Shown here one piece after another: positions 33,082 through 34,654 of a stretch of DNA of 34,654 nt. Origin of the DNA: Deltaproteobacteria bacterium (GTDB lineage Bacteria; Desulfobacterota; Deferrimicrobia; J040); contig WVXK01000007.1 of the NCBI GenBank assembly GCA_011773515.1, positions 66,404 through 101,057 on the forward strand. The letters are read 5' to 3'. Every line of letters starts with the position of its first letter. The stretch's first letter is position 1. The notes under the pieces were generated by a model, which did no database searches, was not told the DNA's origin, and worked only from the letters and a program-made list of their open reading frames with translations. Position numbers and translations under genes: made by a program.

Positions 33082-33469
33082 GCTTTTTGCGTGTTGAGAG
33101 ATTGCGTCTTACCCGTTCGTCGGTTCTCGCCGCAGTGAGGAACGGGAATTTCTCATAAATCGCTTCTTACCATCGGGTATTCAAGGCAGACTTTATCTGT
33201 GTTGCGTGCTTTCTGCGTTTGAATGGCACGGGGTGATCTTCGTCCATCCGGGCCGTGCCCGTTTGCTTCGGGCCGCGGGAAAAAAAGAGAAGGGGGGCAG
33301 CCCGGAAGCTTACGCCAGCATGGAATAGTCCCTTTTCCCGCGGGTCACCCTCGCGCAAAAGAGTTTTCATTCTGCTCCAGCTGGCGTATTCTGAATCTAA
33401 GGGTGCTTCATACGTATCACAAGTGTATCTGGCCAACCACCGGAAGGATGTTGAATTCAGGGGGTTACG
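33082..33469. other. 388-base gene-free region between csp and pfk
   Basis: No real frame here; two short ORFs are shadows. An inverted repeat CCCGTTC (33112-33118) with GAACGGG (33140-33146) could end the cold-shock transcript, though no T tract follows. The main structured part is 33225-33388. A possible promoter for the phosphofructokinase is TTTTCA (33364-33369), 17 bases, TATTCT (33387-33392), four of six matches in each hexamer. Confidence 0.45.
33225..33388 (+). other. Candidate structured RNA with interleaved helices (upstream of pfk)
   Basis: Perfect arms: A CCGCGGGAAAA (33273-33283) with A' TTTTCCCGCGG (33333-33343); B TACGCCAGC (33311-33319) with B' GCTGGCGTA (33380-33388). The order A-B-A'-B' makes the helices interleaved, so an RNA would be a pseudoknot or switch between two forms. 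Further helices are GGGTGA (33231-33236) with TCACCC (33345-33350), enclosing A/A', and a hairpin GCCCG/CGGGC (33257-33273). No known RNA family was recognised; strand and transcription are assumed. Confidence 0.35.
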
Positions 33470-34507
33470 ATGAAAATCGGTGTCTTGACAGGAGGCGGGG
33501 ACTGTCCGGGTCTCAACGCTGTAATCAGGGCAGTGATCAGGAAATCGGACAGGTTCGGTTACCGTGTCCTCGGGATAAATAACGGGTGGAAGGGCTTGCT
33601 CGATTTATCCTACCGGGACCTGCTGCCCTCCATGGCGTCGGGGATCCTGCATGTGGGAGGTACCATTCTCGGGACGTCGAGGACAAATCCCCTCAAGCGG
33701 GAAGGCGGTCTCGATACCGTGCTGAAAAATGTATCGAGGCTGGAACTGGGGGCCATAATCGCAATCGGGGGCGAAGATACCCTGGGCGTTGCCAAAAAGC
33801 TCTACGACGAGGGGGTCAATATCGTTGGAGTCCCCAAGACGATCGACAACGACTTATCCGGAACAGACTACACATTCGGGTTCGATACTGCCGTCACGAT
33901 AGCTACCGAGGCGATCGACCGCCTCCATTCAACGGCTGAATCTCACAACAGGATAATGGTGGTCGAAGTCATGGGAAGGAACACCGGCTGGATAGCCACC
34001 TACGCAGGCCTTGCCGGAGGTGCCGATGCCATCCTGATACCGGAGAAACCATTCGACCTTGACGAGGTGTGCGAACTCCTGGTAAAGCGGCACATGCGGG
34101 GCAAACAGTTCTCCATCGTCGTCGTGGCAGAGGGGGCGAAACTGGCGGTCCGGGGAGCCGAGGAGAAACTGATCACCCAGGAGACGCGGGTGGATGAGTT
34201 CGGCCATGTCCGGCTCGGGGGGATTGCCCAGGTGATTGCCACGGAGATCGAGAAAAAAACCGGGTTCGAAACACGCTTCGTTGTGCTCGGTCATATCCAG
34301 CGGGGCGGGTCGCCAACCCCCCATGACAGGGTGCTTGCCACCCGTTTCGGGATATTTGCCACCGAAATGGTGAAGAAGGGCGAATTCGGAAAGATGGCAG
34401 CTCTCGCAGGGGACAGGATCGTCGCGGTACCCCTCGAGGAGGCGGTGGCGAAAACCAAGACGGTGAACATGGAAATTTTCAAAATATCCGAGGAGTTTTT
34501 CGGCTAA
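33470..34507 (+). CDS. pfkA: Phosphofructokinase, mixed-substrate group, likely pyrophosphate-dependent
   Basis: 345 residues; phosphorylates fructose 6-phosphate to the 1,6-bisphosphate in glycolysis. The N-terminus reads MKIGVLTGGGDCPGLNAVIRA. At the phosphoryl-donor site the sequence is GGED (residues 100-103) with Asp103 where ATP enzymes have Gly104 (E. coli numbering), and PKTIDND (122-128) with Lys123 where ATP enzymes have Gly124. Both changes are the known signature of pyrophosphate use, so a reversible PPi-dependent enzyme is predicted. Catalytic Asp125 and Asp127 lie in TIDND. GGGGG precedes ATG 33470. The C-terminal GHIQRGGSPTPHDRVLATRFG and the substrate-binding MGRNTGWIA match the family. 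Confidence 0.93.
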   Translation: MKIGVLTGGGDCPGLNAVIRAVIRKSDRFGYRVLGINNGWKGLLDLSYRDLLPSMASGILHVGGTILGTSRTNPLKREGGLDTVLKNVSRLELGAIIAIGGEDTLGVAKKLYDEGVNIVGVPKTIDNDLSGTDYTFGFDTAVTIATEAIDRLHSTAESHNRIMVVEVMGRNTGWIATYAGLAGGADAILIPEKPFDLDEVCELLVKRHMRGKQFSIVVVAEGAKLAVRGAEEKLITQETRVDEFGHVRLGGIAQVIATEIEKKTGFETRFVVLGHIQRGGSPTPHDRVLATRFGIFATEMVKKGEFGKMAALAGDRIVAVPLEEAVAKTKTVNMEIFKISEEFFG

Positions 34508-34593
34508 TTCCTCCATATTTCCTTGACCGACATCCCGGGCAAAAAGAAAAATCAAACCGTTGCCGCAGCTTCTTTGCAGATGGAACGCGCTCG

Positions 34594-34622
34594 TTGACGA
34601 GAAGTGAGCTTTTCCAAAATAT
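34594..34622 (+). promoter_or_regulatory. Possible promoter at window end
   Basis: TTGACG (34594-34599), 17 bases, AAATAT (34617-34622), followed by AT-rich sequence to the window edge. It might serve a gene beyond the window. The 147 bases after the phosphofructokinase hold no gene and no clear terminator. Confidence 0.2.
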
Positions 34623-34654
34623 ATATCAAAAAGATATCGTTAATAAATATTTTT

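Noticed and set aside
33224-33240. TGGCAC as half of a sigma-54 promoter
   Set aside because: The matching TTGC element at the required spacing is missing.
33082-33469. Known RNA genes (SRP RNA, RNase P RNA, tmRNA, 6S) in the csp-pfk gap
   Set aside because: A CCCGGAAGC stretch recalls the SRP RNA loop, but the conserved surroundings of SRP RNA and the key sequences of the other RNAs are not present.

Overview
The window reads as chromosome from a Gram-negative (diderm) bacterium. The signs are outer-membrane lipid transport genes, a tripartite RND efflux system with a TolC-type channel, a MipA/OmpV outer-membrane protein and several lipoproteins. A small four-heme cytochrome, a phosphofructokinase with pyrophosphate-type residues and the intergenic repeats would fit a Desulfobacterota or related anaerobic lineage, but that placement is inference. 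I see no rRNA, tRNA, CRISPR array, transposase or integrase.

Layout. (1) 221-3820, plus strand: a four-gene Mce/Mla-type lipid ABC transporter (STAS-MlaE permease, MlaF ATPase, MlaD/Mce protein, PqiC-type lipoprotein), then a MipA/OmpV protein with a good terminator. (2) 4846-16112, minus strand: an RND efflux operon transcribed from 16112 downward (adaptor lipoprotein, RND pump, six-TM ion channel, substrate-binding-domain/TolC fusion), followed by a 1226-residue AsmA/YhdP-like protein. (3) 16271-20305: an SRAP (YedK/HMCES) DNA-crosslink protein, a possible Vps62-like lipoprotein, a tetraheme cytochrome, a DUF4197 protein, and the first ~112 codons of a HerA-like ATPase whose remainder is missing. 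(4) 20887-25189, plus strand: a complete carbohydrate-type ABC importer with a Tat-exported binding protein. (5) 25397-29240, minus strand: a compact cassette of a DUF885 metallopeptidase, a circularly permuted ATP-grasp-like protein and a methyltransferase. It could make or modify a peptide-like product and is the best candidate here for an undescribed system. (6) 29378-34507: a lipoprotein with two choice-of-anchor-D repeats, a 56-residue cysteine-rich protein, a zinc-finger protein of unknown function with a clear promoter/operator in an AT-rich island, YjbQ, a cold-shock protein, and a phosphofructokinase. The 388-bp stretch before the phosphofructokinase holds interleaved inverted repeats.

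How the genes relate. The Mla-type system and the YhdP-like protein, convergent around one terminator, both belong to families that handle phospholipid traffic between the membranes. The efflux operon is self-contained (adaptor, pump, outer-membrane channel) but carries two additions: an ion channel between pump and exit duct, and a solute-binding domain fused to the duct. All calls come from reading the sequence; no database search was run.
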